Below are positions 23,964 through 36,206 of a DNA stretch of 64,000 nt, one piece after another; within the stretch, counting starts at the first letter, position 1; each line of letters opens with the position of its first letter. This DNA comes from Ptychodera flava. Lineage: Eukaryota; Hemichordata; Enteropneusta; Ptychoderidae. Under the pieces are notes generated by a model. It did not search any database. It had not been told where the DNA came from and worked only from the letters and a program-made list of their open reading frames with translations. Position numbers and translations under genes: made by a program. Location of the stretch: the NCBI RefSeq assembly GCF_041260155.1, contig NC_091931.1:29477041-29541040 (forward strand), written 5' to 3'.

Positions 23964-26900
23964 GACGAATATTTTGAGCCGTTTGACAACATTTTGACAG
24001 CCTTTTCAAAACTACTGTATACTGTGAACTCAGCGAAATTTAATCATGGCGGAATTTAAACCAGACGAATTTATGGATGACCTTGATCAGGACACATTTA
24101 ATTCCCTCAGAAAAGACAACCTCATAACACTGGCCAATTTCCTTAAAGTAGAAGTCAAAAGATCTATGCGCAAGCGAGAAATTCAATTCAAGATTGCAAA
24201 ACATTTAGTTAATTCTGGCCATTTTGAAGAGTCTGCCTTAAAAGATTATGAGCCTGAGTCTTCCTTCGAACTCAAAAAATTAGAATTAGAAATTCAGGCA
24301 GATTTGGAGCTTAAAAAATGGCATTAGAAAAAGAAAAAATACAAATGCAATTACAAATGAAAGAAAAAGAATTGCAAATGGAAGAAAGACAGAAAGAAAA
24401 AGAAAGGCAGGAAAGATTAGAAATGGAAGAAAGACAGAAAGAGAGGGAATTGGAAATGAAAGAAAAAGAATTGCAAATGGAAGAAAGACAAAGGGAGAAA
24501 GAAAGAGAGGAAAAAGAAAAGGAAAGAGAATTAGCTGAACACCGACTGCAGTTAGAAATGAGACGTTTAGAGCTTGGAAAGTCAGGAAAATTCTTCCTTC
24601 AGACAATTTTGACATCACTAAGCATTTCAGGTTAGTTCCCCCTTTCCAAGAAAAGGATGTTGATAAATATTTTCTCCATTTTGAGAAAATTGCTCAGAGT
24701 CTGAATTGGCCTAAGGAGTCCTGGTCTATGCTTTTGCAGAGTGCTTTGGTGGGTAAAGCCAGAGAAATTTACATTCAGTTGTCAGTAGAGCAGGCTTCAG
24801 ATTATGATTCTGTGAAGGAATTAATTCTCAAGGGTTATGAGTTGGTGCCTGAAGCTTACCGTCAGAAATTTAGGGATTGTGAGAAGGTGAAAGATCAAAC
24901 TTACGTTGAATTTGCTCGAACAAAAGAACAACTGTTTGATCGTTGGTGTTCTTCTGAAAAGGTCAGTCAGAATTATGACAAATTACGACAACTTGTTTTG
25001 ATTGAGGAATTTAAAGGTGCATCCGGAGTGACATCAAGACATTATCAATGAACAAAAGGCAGATACATTGGAGGTTGCTGCACGTTTGGCCGATGATTAT
25101 TCATTGACCCACAAATCTTCATTTCTCAGCAAACCATCCCAGTCCTTTTCATACAGAAACAATGCAGGTAAATTTAACTCGTCCTTTTCATCCAAGAATT
25201 TTTCAAAGGACAGTAGAAAATCAAATGACAACAGTGCACAGAGTACAAGTAACACTCCCACATCATCAGATCCCAAGTCTCAATCTCCTTCTGACAAACA
25301 GTTCGGTACACTTTCTTGTAATTATTGTAAGAAAGACGGCCATTTAATGTCAGAGTGTTTCAAATTGAAAAGAAAACGTGAAGGTCAAAGTGGTCAAAGT
25401 GGATCTAAGCCAACCGGCTTTATTTCTTCATCAACTCAATTAGAGTCTAATAATGTGTGCAACACATTTTCTGAGGTTAAACCCCTCTTATCCCCAATTA
25501 ATGAGGTCAAGGTCAATTCTTCTCAAGATAGCATTATGGGTATTTTCGAACCATTTATTCATGATGGTTTTATATCACTTTCTAGTGATTTCTCTTCCGC
25601 TACCCCTGTCAAATTTTAAGAGATACCGGGGCGTCCCAGTCTCTTTTGTTGGCAGATACCCTGCCGTTTTCTGAAAAGTCATTTTCAGGTTCTAAAGTTC
25701 TTATTAAGGGGGTAGATTGTAATGACTACATAACTGTTCCTCTCCATAATGTCTATTTGTCTTCGGACTTTGTTTCTGGACCTGTGACTTTAGGTATTAG
25801 GCCTTTTTTGCCTTTTGAAGGGATTCACCTTCTTCTTGGAAACGACCTTGCTGGGGACAAGGTCATTACTAATCCACTTGTGACTGATAATCCTAGTTTA
25901 GATCAAAATCCAGAGCCAATAGAGGAAGACATTCCCGGCCTTTTCCCATCATGTGCCATTACTCGAGCCATGTCAAAGAAAACTTCTGAGAATCAAAATA
26001 CTCTCAAAAATAATGTCACAGATGTTGACTTAAATGACACCTTTCTCAGTCAGGTGTTTGACACGGAGCATTCCGTTATCCCTCGGGATTTGAAACTTCC
26101 AGTAAAACTTCTGCTGACCAAAGTCAGACATTTTCTAGATCAAATCTCATTGCAGAACAACACAAAGACCCAGATATTTTGTCTTTGTTTGACAGGGTAG
26201 ATGATGAAGGTAAACTTCAGATAGCTCTGTTTCCTATTATACAAAATCTGGTATTCTCATGCGTAAATGGAGACCTCCAGATGTTTTGGTTGATGACGAC
26301 TGGGCTATAAAACATCAAATTGTGGTTCCAAAGCCCTATCGTGCTGAAATATTGCGCCTGGCCCATGAAACCCCTGGGCTGGTCACTTAGGAGTCAGGAA
26401 AACTTATCACAAAATTCTCAGTCACTTTTATTGGCCTAATCTCAGGCAGGATGTAACACATTTCTGTAAAACTTGTCACACATGTCAAATGGTAGGAAAG
26501 CCAAATCAGACCATTCCAAAGGCCCCTTTACAGCCAATTCCTGCATTTCAAGAACCATTTAGTAGGATACTAATAGACTATGATGTGTGGGCCCCTACCA
26601 AAAACAAGATCAGGAAATGAGTACATGCTGACAATAATGTGTACATCAACTCGGTTCCCGAAGCCATACCACTGAGAAATATAAAGACAAAGACTATAGT
26701 GAAAGCTTTAGTCAAATTTTTCACTTTATTTGGCCTCCCTAAATGTGTCCAGTCCGATCAAGGCTCCAACTTTATGTCTGGAATTTTTCAACAAGTAATG
26801 GATCAGCTAGGCATTAAACAGTATAGGTCATCCGCCTATCATCCAGAAAGTCAGATGCTCTTGAGCGATTTCATCAAACTTTGAAAAACATGATTAGGAC

Positions 26901-29080
26901 CTACTGTTTTGACACAGAGAAGCAGTGGGATGAAGGAATTCATTTTCTGCTCTTTGCTGTTAGAGAGTCAATTCAAGAGTCTCTTGGTTTTAGCCCATTT
27001 GAGCTTGTATTTGGACATACAGTCCGTGGCCCACTTAAGCTCGTTAAAGAGAAATTCCTATCAGACGATGATGATTGTCTGAATATTTTGCAATGTGTGT
27101 CAGATTTTCGTACAAAACTCTCTAAAGCATGTGAATTAGCCAGAGAAAATCTTGAGTCATCTCAACAGTCAATGAAAACCAAATATGATAAAAGCACCTC
27201 AAAACGGAAGTTTAAACCAGGTCAAAAAGTTCTTGTTCTACTTCCAATTCCTGGCAAACCACTCCATGCTCGTTACTTTGGGCCATACCTAATTGATAAG
27301 AAATTGAGTGATTTAAATTACATCATAATAACACCTGACAGGCGAAAACAAAAACAGCTATGTCACATAAATATGCTTAAGCCATATTTGGATAGGGATA
27401 ATCCTACTATAACTCAGCCTGTCAGTGCAGTCAGTTCAAACTATTATGAAGATAGTGATACTGAAACTGACTTGAGTGAAAATACTCTAAACTCAAAGCT
27501 GGGCTCGGTCAAGCTTCAGAACTCAGAAATCCTGGAGAAGCTGGAGTCTACAAAGTTGGCACATCTCCAGCCAGAACAACAACAACAGGTGAAAGAACTG
27601 CTCCACGAATATAAACACCTGTTTCAAGATGTTCCAACGAGGACAAACGTCATCTATCACGACGTTGATGTTGGGGACAGTAAGCCTGTAAAACAACATC
27701 CATACAGACTGAATCCAACAAAAGCGAAATATCTCCAGGAAGAAGTCAAATACCTGCTGGACAATGACTTTATTGAACCCAGTAAAAGTAACTGGAGTTC
27801 GCCGTGCATACTTGTTCCCAAATCAGACCACAGTTATCGTATGTGCACGGACTTTAGGAAGGTCAACGCTTTAACAAAGACAGACACTTTCCAATCCCGA
27901 GGATTGATGACTGCATCGACCGAGTGGGAAAAGCCAAGTATGTGACGAAATTTGACCTACTGAAGGGATTTGGCAAGTCCCTCTGACGGATCGTGCTCGT
28001 GAAATATCCGCCTTTGTTACACCAGACGGATTGTTCCAGTACAAGGTGATGCCATTCGGAATGAAGAACTCTCCGGCAACGTTCCAACGGATGATCAACG
28101 ACGTCATATCCGGGCTAGACGGGTGTGCAGCTTACGTTGACGACGTCATCCTGTATAGTGACACCTGGGAGGAACACATTAAGCTCATGCGGAAGTTCTT
28201 CGAGAGACTGAGTAAAGCAATGTTGACTGTCAACCTTGCCAAATCTGAGTTTGGTTGGGCGAGGGTAACTTACCTCGGACATACTGTAGGACAGGGTGAG
28301 GTAAAACCTGTTGATGCCAAAATCGGTGCCATTTCAAGTTTTCCCATACCAAACTGCAAACGACAACTGATGCGCTTTCTCGGTATGGCTGGTTACTACA
28401 GAAAATTCTGTCCAAATTTCTCCACAATTACTGAGCTTGACTAACTTACTTAAAAAGAAAGTAAAGTTTGTTTGGTCAGAACCATGCCAACAGGCATTTG
28501 ATACACTTAAAGCCATACTGCAAAGTGCCCAGTGTTGTCTGCACCAGATTTCACTTTGCCATTCAAATTAGCTGTAGATGCTAGTGATACGGCTGCTGGT
28601 GCTGTTTTATTGCAAGAGGATAGTCATGGTATAGATCATCCTGTTTGCTATTTTTCACGCAAATTTAACAAATCCCAGAGAAACTACTCTACAATTGAAA
28701 AAGAGTGTTTATCTTTGATATTAGCTTTACAGCATTTTGAAGTTTATGTTACTTCTTCAAATCAGCCAATAGTGGTTTATATTGATCACAACCCTCTTGT
28801 TTTTCTGCAGAAATTTAAATGCAAAAATCAGAGATTGCTAGATGGAGTTTAATGTTACAGGAGTTTAATCTTGACATTAGACATATCAAAGGCAGAGACA
28901 ATTTAATTGCAGACTGTCTCTCTCGTATTTAGAGTTTATTGTTGTTCACTTTCAAGAAATTTTATTGTTGTTCACTTTCAAGAAATTTTACTCTAGAGTA
29001 AAACAAAATTGAGTACTTAAATCCTTTTCAAGATTACATTTGTAAAAGAAAGATTTTTCTTTGAAAAATTTTCTTTTTTT

Positions 29081-29092
29081 GAAGAGGGGGTG
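29081..29092 (+). other. Polypurine tract
   Basis: GAAGAGGGGG followed by TG lies directly before the 3' LTR, the position expected for the plus-strand primer. Confidence 0.7.
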
Positions 29093-29654
29093 TGTTATGT
29101 AGGTCATTTCCCCCACACTCATCATGACCTGAGTTCAATTAGTCTAGAACATTCTCAAGGTCACTGCCCTTGATGACCTCACAACCTTGAATTCAATTAG
29201 TCATGTTTGGAATGTTCTGGAAAGTTGATTAGTTGTGTAAGGGAGAAATTTTAGAACAGTAATTAGCATGTCAATAAAAGTTCTAGATTGTTCTTATATG
29301 CCTTTATAAAAGGGACGTGCTCAGCTTCCAGTCAGACTTTTGGGATCGTGTCTCTTGTGTGTTACTAAACTCCAGCAGTAGTCATTCTCAAGACTTTCAA
29401 GACCTTCACTGCCAACGCTGGATTTATACTGTGGACTTTGTGCAGCTTCAAGCCTGCAAGGACTGTTCATTCATCCAACTGACTGTTACAACTCTGAGAC
29501 TGGAGCTTTGCCGTCCCAGCTGAGATAAGTAGTCTGTACACTTTTAAAGCTTGTACTCTATCCCTAACTTAGCAATTAGTTTTATTTTCGTAATAAATTT
29601 TGTTTAAACGTTAACTGCTGAGTTCACCCTTTTGTTCGTTTTCTCTGTACGTAA

Positions 29655-29656
<2 letters not shown>
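29093..29656 (+). repeat. 3' LTR
   Basis: 564 bp, nearly identical to the 5' LTR (about four or five differences by eye). It is followed by AAAT and a TA microsatellite. Because the target is (TA)n, a target-site duplication cannot be fixed with confidence. Confidence 0.93.

Positions 29657-29659
<3 letters not shown>

Positions 29660-29707
<48 letters not shown>
29660..29707. repeat. (TA)n microsatellite
   Basis: Simple repeat flanking the LTR element. With the short TA run before 23378 it represents the insertion target. Confidence 0.95.
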
Positions 29708-29714
<7 letters not shown>

Positions 29715-29834
29715 CAGCTAAAACATGTAAAATGCTATAAGTTATTCTTTTTGCAGTGCAAATCACTTTGAACAAGTATATCTTTTATAGTTCGCAATTT
29801 GAATTAAACCGTCATATTTTTAGGAGAAAATAGA

Positions 29835-29911
29835 ATATCGTTGGTTCAGTGGTACTAGTAGAATTTTCGCCTGCCACGCGGGAGGCCCGGGTTCGATTCC
29901 CGGCCGATACA
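29835..29911 (+). pseudogene. tRNA-Gly pseudogene or variant
   Basis: The 3' two-thirds, including anticodon GCC and the B-box, are perfect. The 5' part is altered: the acceptor strand ATATCGT mispairs at positions 1 and 7 with CCGATAC, and a five-base insertion (ACTAG) sits at the A-box/D-arm junction. Probably a pseudogene, although the altered region is small. Confidence 0.7.
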
Positions 29912-30706
29912 AGTACCATTTTGACAATATCCTGGAAAATCAAACTGTTTCTAACACAAAACTCACATTTGGTCCATGTGAATGAGGGCTCTGATGTAAT
30001 TACAATTTACCTTTTGTAATCAGATTGAAATAAAGTATGGTAATGATATTAATAATGAAAAAAATCGTTTGAAACAACTGATTGTGTTTCTTCAATATTT
30101 TACCCAAAGCTGTTTTTCTTCAGTGAGACCAAGTTACAATTTAACCCATCATTATGCATTGAAGATCAATATACCGGGGTTTAGGTTTGCGCGGGACTGA
30201 ATTACTGACTCACAAAAGATAGAGCTCTTGTTTATAGCCCGACACCTGAAAGTATATTTTAGTTGTTTGTTTGTTTTTTTGCATTTGTGTAGGCAATTTC
30301 TTTGTATAATTGTGAACATGTTTTATTGCTCAGCTTACGCCGAATTATTTGTTTCCTTTCGAATCCGATTCGTTGTTCACTACTCCCACGGCAGTGGGAA
30401 AAATAAAGTCCATGTTCTCTCTTTTGCACCTGCTGCTTGATATCGTCATTAACATCAGATCTTTAGAACTCGGTGAAACTCCATATCATGATTTGTCATC
30501 AGAAAGAGCTATAATTTTGAGTGCAAAGGATGTGTTATTTTCGTAATTTCATAAAGTATAGCTTTACTCTGAAACAACATATAGGAATGCAATACCCTTC
30601 AAGTACTTTACGGTAGTTCATTTCATCACCAGGACTCTCCAGACTGTTACTGCTTAAATGTTGAATATTGGATATGATATAATGTTGCTGAAAATCTACG
30701 TTATAT

Positions 30707-30777
30707 GCATCGGTGGTTCAGTGGTAGAATTCTCGCCTGCCACGCGGGAGGCCCGGGTTCGATTTCCGGTCGATGCA
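30707..30777 (+). tRNA. tRNA-Gly (GCC), unit A
   Basis: A 71-nt cloverleaf with anticodon GCC. Two C-to-T changes relative to the other copies turn one T-stem and one acceptor pair into G-U wobbles, so folding remains plausible. A TTTT stop follows near 30787. Confidence 0.88.
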
Positions 30778-31675
30778 CTTTATACTTTTACAAAAAATGC
30801 TGGCATTATGATCAATAAAGTTTATCATGTGTTCATGACATTAATATTTTGTACAATGTATAGTTAGTTACTCATGCACAGTAATTTATAAAAGTCTCAG
30901 CCGGTTAATTCCAACAGCCCTTGGGACCAGAGTTCGCTGTGAAAGACAATAAAACGCACCAGATTATAGACACTGGGATGACTTAAGTTTCCAAATAACA
31001 ATGGACGGCTTTCAATCAATCGGGGATTCTTTGGAAAATAAGCAATCATATCATGGAGATAGAAAGGGACTGACTCTTGTCCTTATCAACGAAATCATCG
31101 AATGTGAACAACTTATTTGAAAATCTTATGACCTGATGTCAATGGTCTTGAGGATTGTCTTACTAATTTACTGTTTGACAGTTGTTTGTGTTCCGAAAAT
31201 TAAATGTTCCAAAGGTCATTACTATCATAGACCCTAAGAAATGTCTACCAATTTGATAAGAGAATTGAAGAGTATATTTGTCTTTTATCAAAACCAAAGC
31301 CTGGTATATATCAGACTGGAACACATGCATTTGACGGAAGATAGTGTATGGCATGGGATGAGATTAAAAGTTACAACGATTTTTTGCTAGGTTATACACT
31401 GTGACAACGAAATCTTGTGACGACTTTATTTGTTGCAAGTGACTTGTATTAGATGGAAAATTCACTGCTTACAAAGAATAAAGATGCACATGCGTAGACA
31501 TCACCACTCCTACTTTGACATCATACCGTTATGTCGCAGGTGTGTTATGCTTTATACTTTCTAAAGGGACTATCGGTACCGAAAAACTGACTTTGGCGAT
31601 TTTACCAAACATCAAGCGATAGTTTTCTTTTAGATATCGGTTAGCAAAATATTTACAATAAGCGTCAGTGTTTTA

Positions 31676-31722
31676 TAAGCCTGCCACGCCGGAAGCTCGG
31701 GTTCGATTCTGAGCGATTGTTT
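31676..31722 (+). pseudogene. tRNA-Gly scrap, unit A
   Basis: GCCTGCCACGCCGGAAGCTCGG, read here as two overlapping pieces (GCCTGCCACGCC and GAAGCTCGGGTTCGATTC), keeps the anticodon arm and B-box of tRNA-Gly but lacks the acceptor and D arm. A matching relic lies in unit B. Confidence 0.6.
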
Positions 31723-32487
31723 TGTGATCATTTTGGTGGAAAATACTTAGGAAGATACTATAAATTGAAGGCAACTGCTCATCGCTGAACTTCTTAAAAG
31801 GAAAATTATCATGCACTCAGAACTTAACAAAATGTAGAAACTTTACGCCATGCCGTCTGTTAGAGAGATACATATCTATATATGAATCCCTGAGAAATGG
31901 TATTTCTACTGTTGAAAAATGTAGGTCCACTTTGTTCTTGGAGATGCGTAAAATATTAAAAAAGGTAAATACTATAAGCCACAGCTCATTATTGTCATCT
32001 TGTCCGAACATTCCGGGATCACCCGATCTTGATCAACTTGAAAAGAATAGGTAATTTGCATATTTCAACTATTTTGCTTCTTTGAGCGGTTATTGGGTGT
32101 AACTTGCGGATTGCTAAGGTAAGTTCGATTATTTGAAGTTGGGACATTGACTTATTTACGGCATTAGAAGCACCGTGGACCCTATTCAACCAAAGCCGAC
32201 AGTCTGACAGTCAACAGACAGAGTCGACAAAAACTTGTTTTTCAAAGATTTTGCTCACTTCCAAGAAACACTGAAATTTTTTGCGGATAGGGGGAGGGGG
32301 TGGTTGAAGCTGTAAATTGCAATAACAAATCTCAAACACTGCATCGATTTTTGAATATATAATTTGTCACATGGCTCGCAATGCCGTGTTGGAGGTCCGA
32401 CATTGCAAATCTGGGTCTGACGCTGGAGGCGCTGCCGGCCGAAAGAGAGAATACATGATGCACGGAATTACTCTCGTCATAAAAACT

Positions 32488-33021
32488 GACGCACTAGAAA
32501 CGTAATCCTTTAGTTCTAGGGAGAGGGGTAAGAGTCCAATTTGTTTTGCATCCGTCATAGTCGCAATAAGGATTCTGCTGTAGCAAAAATTGAAATAAAA
32601 AACAATATAATCAGACCATGAAACCATAACAGAAGAGAAAGGACGACGATAAATATTGACCTACGGGGCACCTTATTCGTGTGCGATTTTAATCTTGTGC
32701 ACTCAACTTAATGTGATTATACTCCGCCAAATGTGATTATACTATCTCTGCGTTCATCGATAAAATTTGGACACAAATTATGACAACCTAAAAAAAGATA
32801 ATGTAAAATTCTGATAGAAGTATATAGACTACTTTGAACGTTGAAAAAGTGTAAACGTAAAGTTTATCTATTTTCATATCTAAATTTTGTCCGTGAAAGA
32901 CAAGTAGGTAATTTCCATACATAATAAACAACTGTTTTCCCGAAACACATTTCACATATTAAGGAGTTTCATCTTGAAAGGGATTGATACCAAAAATAAG
33001 GAATTACGTTTCTAGTGCGTC
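32488..33021. mobile_element. MITE-like element in unit A
   Basis: 534 bp bounded by near-perfect inverted ends: GACGCACTAGAAACGTAATC on the left and GATTACGTTTCTAGTGCGTC-like sequence (one extra A) on the right. The interior is AT-rich with no ORF. No clear target-site duplication is seen. Confidence 0.6.
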
Positions 33022-33742
33022 CGCTATCGTGATCAGCGCGACCCTGACCGCAATGACACTGCATAGAAATCCCTTCTCTTGTGTCTCAAAAACAATTCTA
33101 TTCTGACATACTAGGTTAAACATCTCAGGATATTTGTTGTAATTCCAAAGTATGCAATTTACCCATGCGTATCGATAATCTAATCTAATTAGAGGCAGAA
33201 GGCACAAGAACTCTATATCTTGTCTGAAATTGCCGGCTCATAAAACGATAGAGCGTTTGTTGAGAGCCCGACACCTTAAATATGTTTCAGTTGTTTTGTT
33301 TTGTTTTGCATTTGTGTGTAGCCAATTTCTTTGTGTAATTGTGAACACGTTTTATTGCTCAGGTTAAGCCGCATTATTTGTTCCTTTCGCATCCGATTCG
33401 TTGTTTACTATTCCAACGGCAATGGATAAAAATAAAAGTCCAAGTGCTCTCGTTTTCACCTGCTTGATGAAGTCATTAACATCAGATCTTTAGAACTCGG
33501 TGAAGCTCCATTATTATGGTTTTGTCACCAGAAAGGGCTATGGTTTTGAGTGCAAAGGATGTGTTATTTTAGAAATTATTTAAAGTTTGGCTTTGCTCTG
33601 GAACAACATAGCAATGCATTAGCCTTGAAGTACTTTATGGCAGTTCAATTCATCACGGAAACGTTTCAGACTGGCTCTAACTGCCTAAATATTGAATATT
33701 AAATATTACAAAATATTGTTGCACTTTTCCGTAACTATGCAC

Positions 33743-33813
33743 GCATCGGTGGTTCAGTGGTAGAATTCTCGCCTGCCACGCGGGAGGCCCGGGTTCGATT
33801 CCCGGCCGATGCA
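33743..33813 (+). tRNA. tRNA-Gly (GCC), unit B
   Basis: A 71-nt cloverleaf identical to the copy at 12124: anticodon GCC, intact A- and B-boxes, TTTT stop close behind. Confidence 0.97.
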
Positions 33814-34789
33814 TCTCTTACTTTTACAAAATTTGCGTGACATTACCATCGACAAAGTATATCACGTGTTCATGGCATTAATATTTTGTACAATGTATAG
33901 TTTTTCATGCACAGATATTCATGAATAGTCTCTGGCAATAAAATCCAAACAATCTTTGGAACCATAGTTCGCAGAGAAAGAAAAAACTAGTCAGAATACG
34001 TATTGATCTACTCCAGGATTTTTCTCTGTTTTGTACATAAAACGCAGCAGATTATAGACACTGGGATGACTTAAGTTTTCCAAACGAACGGTTTTCAATC
34101 AATTGGGGATTCTTTGGAAACTCTGCACGCATATCAAGGAGATAGAAAAGGACCGACTCTTGTTCTTATCAACGAAATCATCGAATGTGAACAACGTATT
34201 TGAAAATCGTATGGCCTGGTGTCAATGGTCTTGAGGATTGTCTTCACTAATTTACTGTTTGACAGTTGTTTGTGTTCCTAAAATTAAATGTTCCAAAGGT
34301 CATTACTATCATAGACCCTAAGAAATGTCTACCAATTTGAATGATGGAACATTCTTACATATCATAACATAATTGATAAGAGAATTAAAGAGTCTTTGTC
34401 TTTTATTAAAACCAAAGCGCTGGTATATATCAGACTGGAACACATGCATTTGACGGAAGATAGTGTATGGCATGGGATGAGATTAAAAGTTACAACGATT
34501 TTTTGCTAGGTTATACACTGTGACAACGAAATCTTGTGACTACTTTATTTGTTGTAAGTGACTTGTGTTAGATGGATCACCGTTTACAAAGAACAAAGAT
34601 GCACATGCGCAGACATCACCACTCCTACTTCGACATCATACCGTTATGTCGCAAGTGTGTTATGCTTTATACTTTCTGAAGGGATTAGCGGTACCGAAAA
34701 CTGACTTTGGCGATTTCTACCAAACATCAAGCGATAGTTTTCTTTTTGATATCGGATATATATATATTTTCAATAACCGTGGGTGTTAC

Positions 34790-34850
34790 ATAAGTAGAAT
34801 TCTTGACTGCCAAACCGGAAGCTCGAGTTCGCTTCCGTGCGATTGTTTTG
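34790..34850 (+). pseudogene. tRNA-Gly scrap, unit B
   Basis: GTAGAATTCTTGACTGCCA and GGAAGCTCGAGTTCGCTTCC are degenerate tRNA-Gly pieces, the counterpart of the unit A relic. No functional cloverleaf remains. Confidence 0.55.
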
Positions 34851-35645
34851 TGATCATTTTGGTAGAAAATACTTAGGAAGATTTTACAAATTGAAGGCAA
34901 CTGCTCATCGCAGAACTTCTTAAAGGAAAATTATCATGCGCTCAGAACTTAACAGAACGTAGAAACTTTACGCCATGCCGTCTGTTAGAGCGATACACAT
35001 CTACATATGAATCCCTGAAATATGGTATTTCTACTGTTTAAAAGTGTAGGGCCACTTTGTTCTTGGAGTTGCTTAAAATATTAAAAAAGGTTAATACTAT
35101 TAGCCCCAGGGCGTGTTACTATTGTCCTTTTGTTCGAACGTTCCTGAATCACTAACGAAGATCTTGATAAACATGAAAAGAATAGGTAATTTTCATATTT
35201 CAACTATTTTGCTTCTTTGAGCGATCATTGGGTGTAACTTGCTGATTGTCAAAGTAAGAGTTCGATCGTTGAAGTCGAGACATTGACTTATTTACGGCAT
35301 TATATTGGTATCAGAAACACCGTGGGCCCTACTTAATCAAAACTGATAGTCTGACAGTCGACAGACGGTCGACAGAAAACTTGTTTTTCAAAGATTTTGC
35401 TCACTTCTAAGAAACACTTAAACTTTTTTGCGGAGAGGGGAGGGGGATGGTTGAAGCTGTCAATTGCAATAACAAATCTCACTGGCTGCATCGATTTTTG
35501 AATATATAATTTGTCACATGGCTCACAATGCTGTGTTGGAGGTCGGACAACGCAAATCTGGGTCTGACGCTGGGGGCGCGCTGCCGGCCGAAAGAGGGAA
35601 TACATGATGCGGAAATTACTCTCGGCATACTGGATCATAAAAACT

Positions 35646-36183
35646 GACGCACTAGAAACATAATCCTTTAGTTCTGGGGAGAGGGGTAAGAGTCCAATTT
35701 GTTTTGCATGCGTCAGAATCGCAATAAGGATTCTGCTGTAGCAAAAATTGAAATAAAAAAACAATATAATCAGATCATGAAACCATAACAGAGGAGAAAG
35801 GACGACGATAAATATTGACCTACGGGGCACATTATTCGTGTGCGATTTTAATCTTGTGCACTCAACTAAATGTGATTATACTCTGCCAAATGTCATTATA
35901 CTATCTCTGCGTTCATCGAGAAAATTTGGACACAAATTACAAAAACCTAAAAAAAGATAATGTAAAATCCTGATAGAAGAATATAGCCTACTTTGAACGT
36001 TGAAAAAGTGTAAACGTAAAGTTTATCTATTTTCATGTGTAAATTTTGTGCGTCAAAGACAAGTATGTATTTTCCATACATAATAAACAACAATGATTTC
36101 CCCGAAATACCAATTTCGCATTAAGGAGTTTCATCTTGAAGGGGATTGATACCAAAAATAAGGAATTACGTTTCTAGTGCGTC
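35646..36183. mobile_element. MITE-like element in unit B
   Basis: 538-bp copy with the same inverted ends (GACGCACTAGAAACATAATC on the left). It occupies the same place as in unit A, so it was inserted before the segment duplicated. Confidence 0.6.
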
Positions 36184-36206
36184 CGCTTTCGTGATCAGCG
36201 ACCCTT

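Larger units (their letters stand above)
23378..29656 (+). mobile_element. Gmr1-like Ty3/gypsy LTR retrotransposon (fossil)
   Basis: A 6.3-kb element. Parts in order: 5' LTR, tRNA-Pro-type primer binding site, Gag (about 24.05-25.6 kb; charged coiled coil, then a CCHC knuckle CNYCKKDGHLMSEC), aspartic protease (DTGA, about 25.6-25.9 kb), integrase (zinc finger about 26.35-26.5 kb, core about 26.6-27.1 kb, GPY/F-like end about 27.2-27.4 kb), reverse transcriptase (about 27.65-28.45 kb; FGMKNSPATFQRM, YVDD), RNase H (about 28.5-28.9 kb), polypurine tract, 3' LTR. Integrase lies before reverse transcriptase, the Ty1/copia-like order known from the deuterostome Gmr1-like branch of Ty3/gypsy. There is no envelope. 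LTRs are above 99 percent alike by eye, so insertion is recent. The coding region is broken, with very roughly eight or more interruptions. Confidence 0.92.
30190..33229 (+). repeat. tRNA-Gly segmental duplication, unit A
   Basis: About 3.0-kb unit. Landmarks shared with unit B in order: AGCCCGACACCT, AGATCTTTAGAACTCGGTGAA, tRNA-Gly, ATAGACACTGGGATGACTTAAG, CATAGACCCTAAGAAATGTC, ATGCACATGCG, a tRNA scrap, TTACGCCATGCCGTCTGTTAG, and a MITE. Besides the tRNA there is no convincing gene. The related minus-strand ORFs in units A (32367-32627) and B (35333-35830) differ by frame-breaking indels. Confidence 0.85.
33230..36206 (+). repeat. tRNA-Gly segmental duplication, unit B
   Basis: Collinear with unit A including tRNA, scrap tRNA and MITE. 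tRNA-to-tRNA distance A to B is 3036 bases and B to C is 2734 bases. The B/C junction (GATCAGCGACCC, then TTTAGAACTC) lacks the segment equivalent to 33040-33480 and shows a short duplicated CTTTAGAACT. Confidence 0.85.

Noticed and set aside
24286-24618. Antisense frame rich in Phe and Leu
   Set aside because: It is the reverse strand of the Gag coiled-coil coding repeat.
32367-35830. Related minus-strand frames in duplication units A and B
   Set aside because: Similarity follows from the segmental duplication; the frames differ by frame-breaking indels and lack any domain, so coding is not supported.
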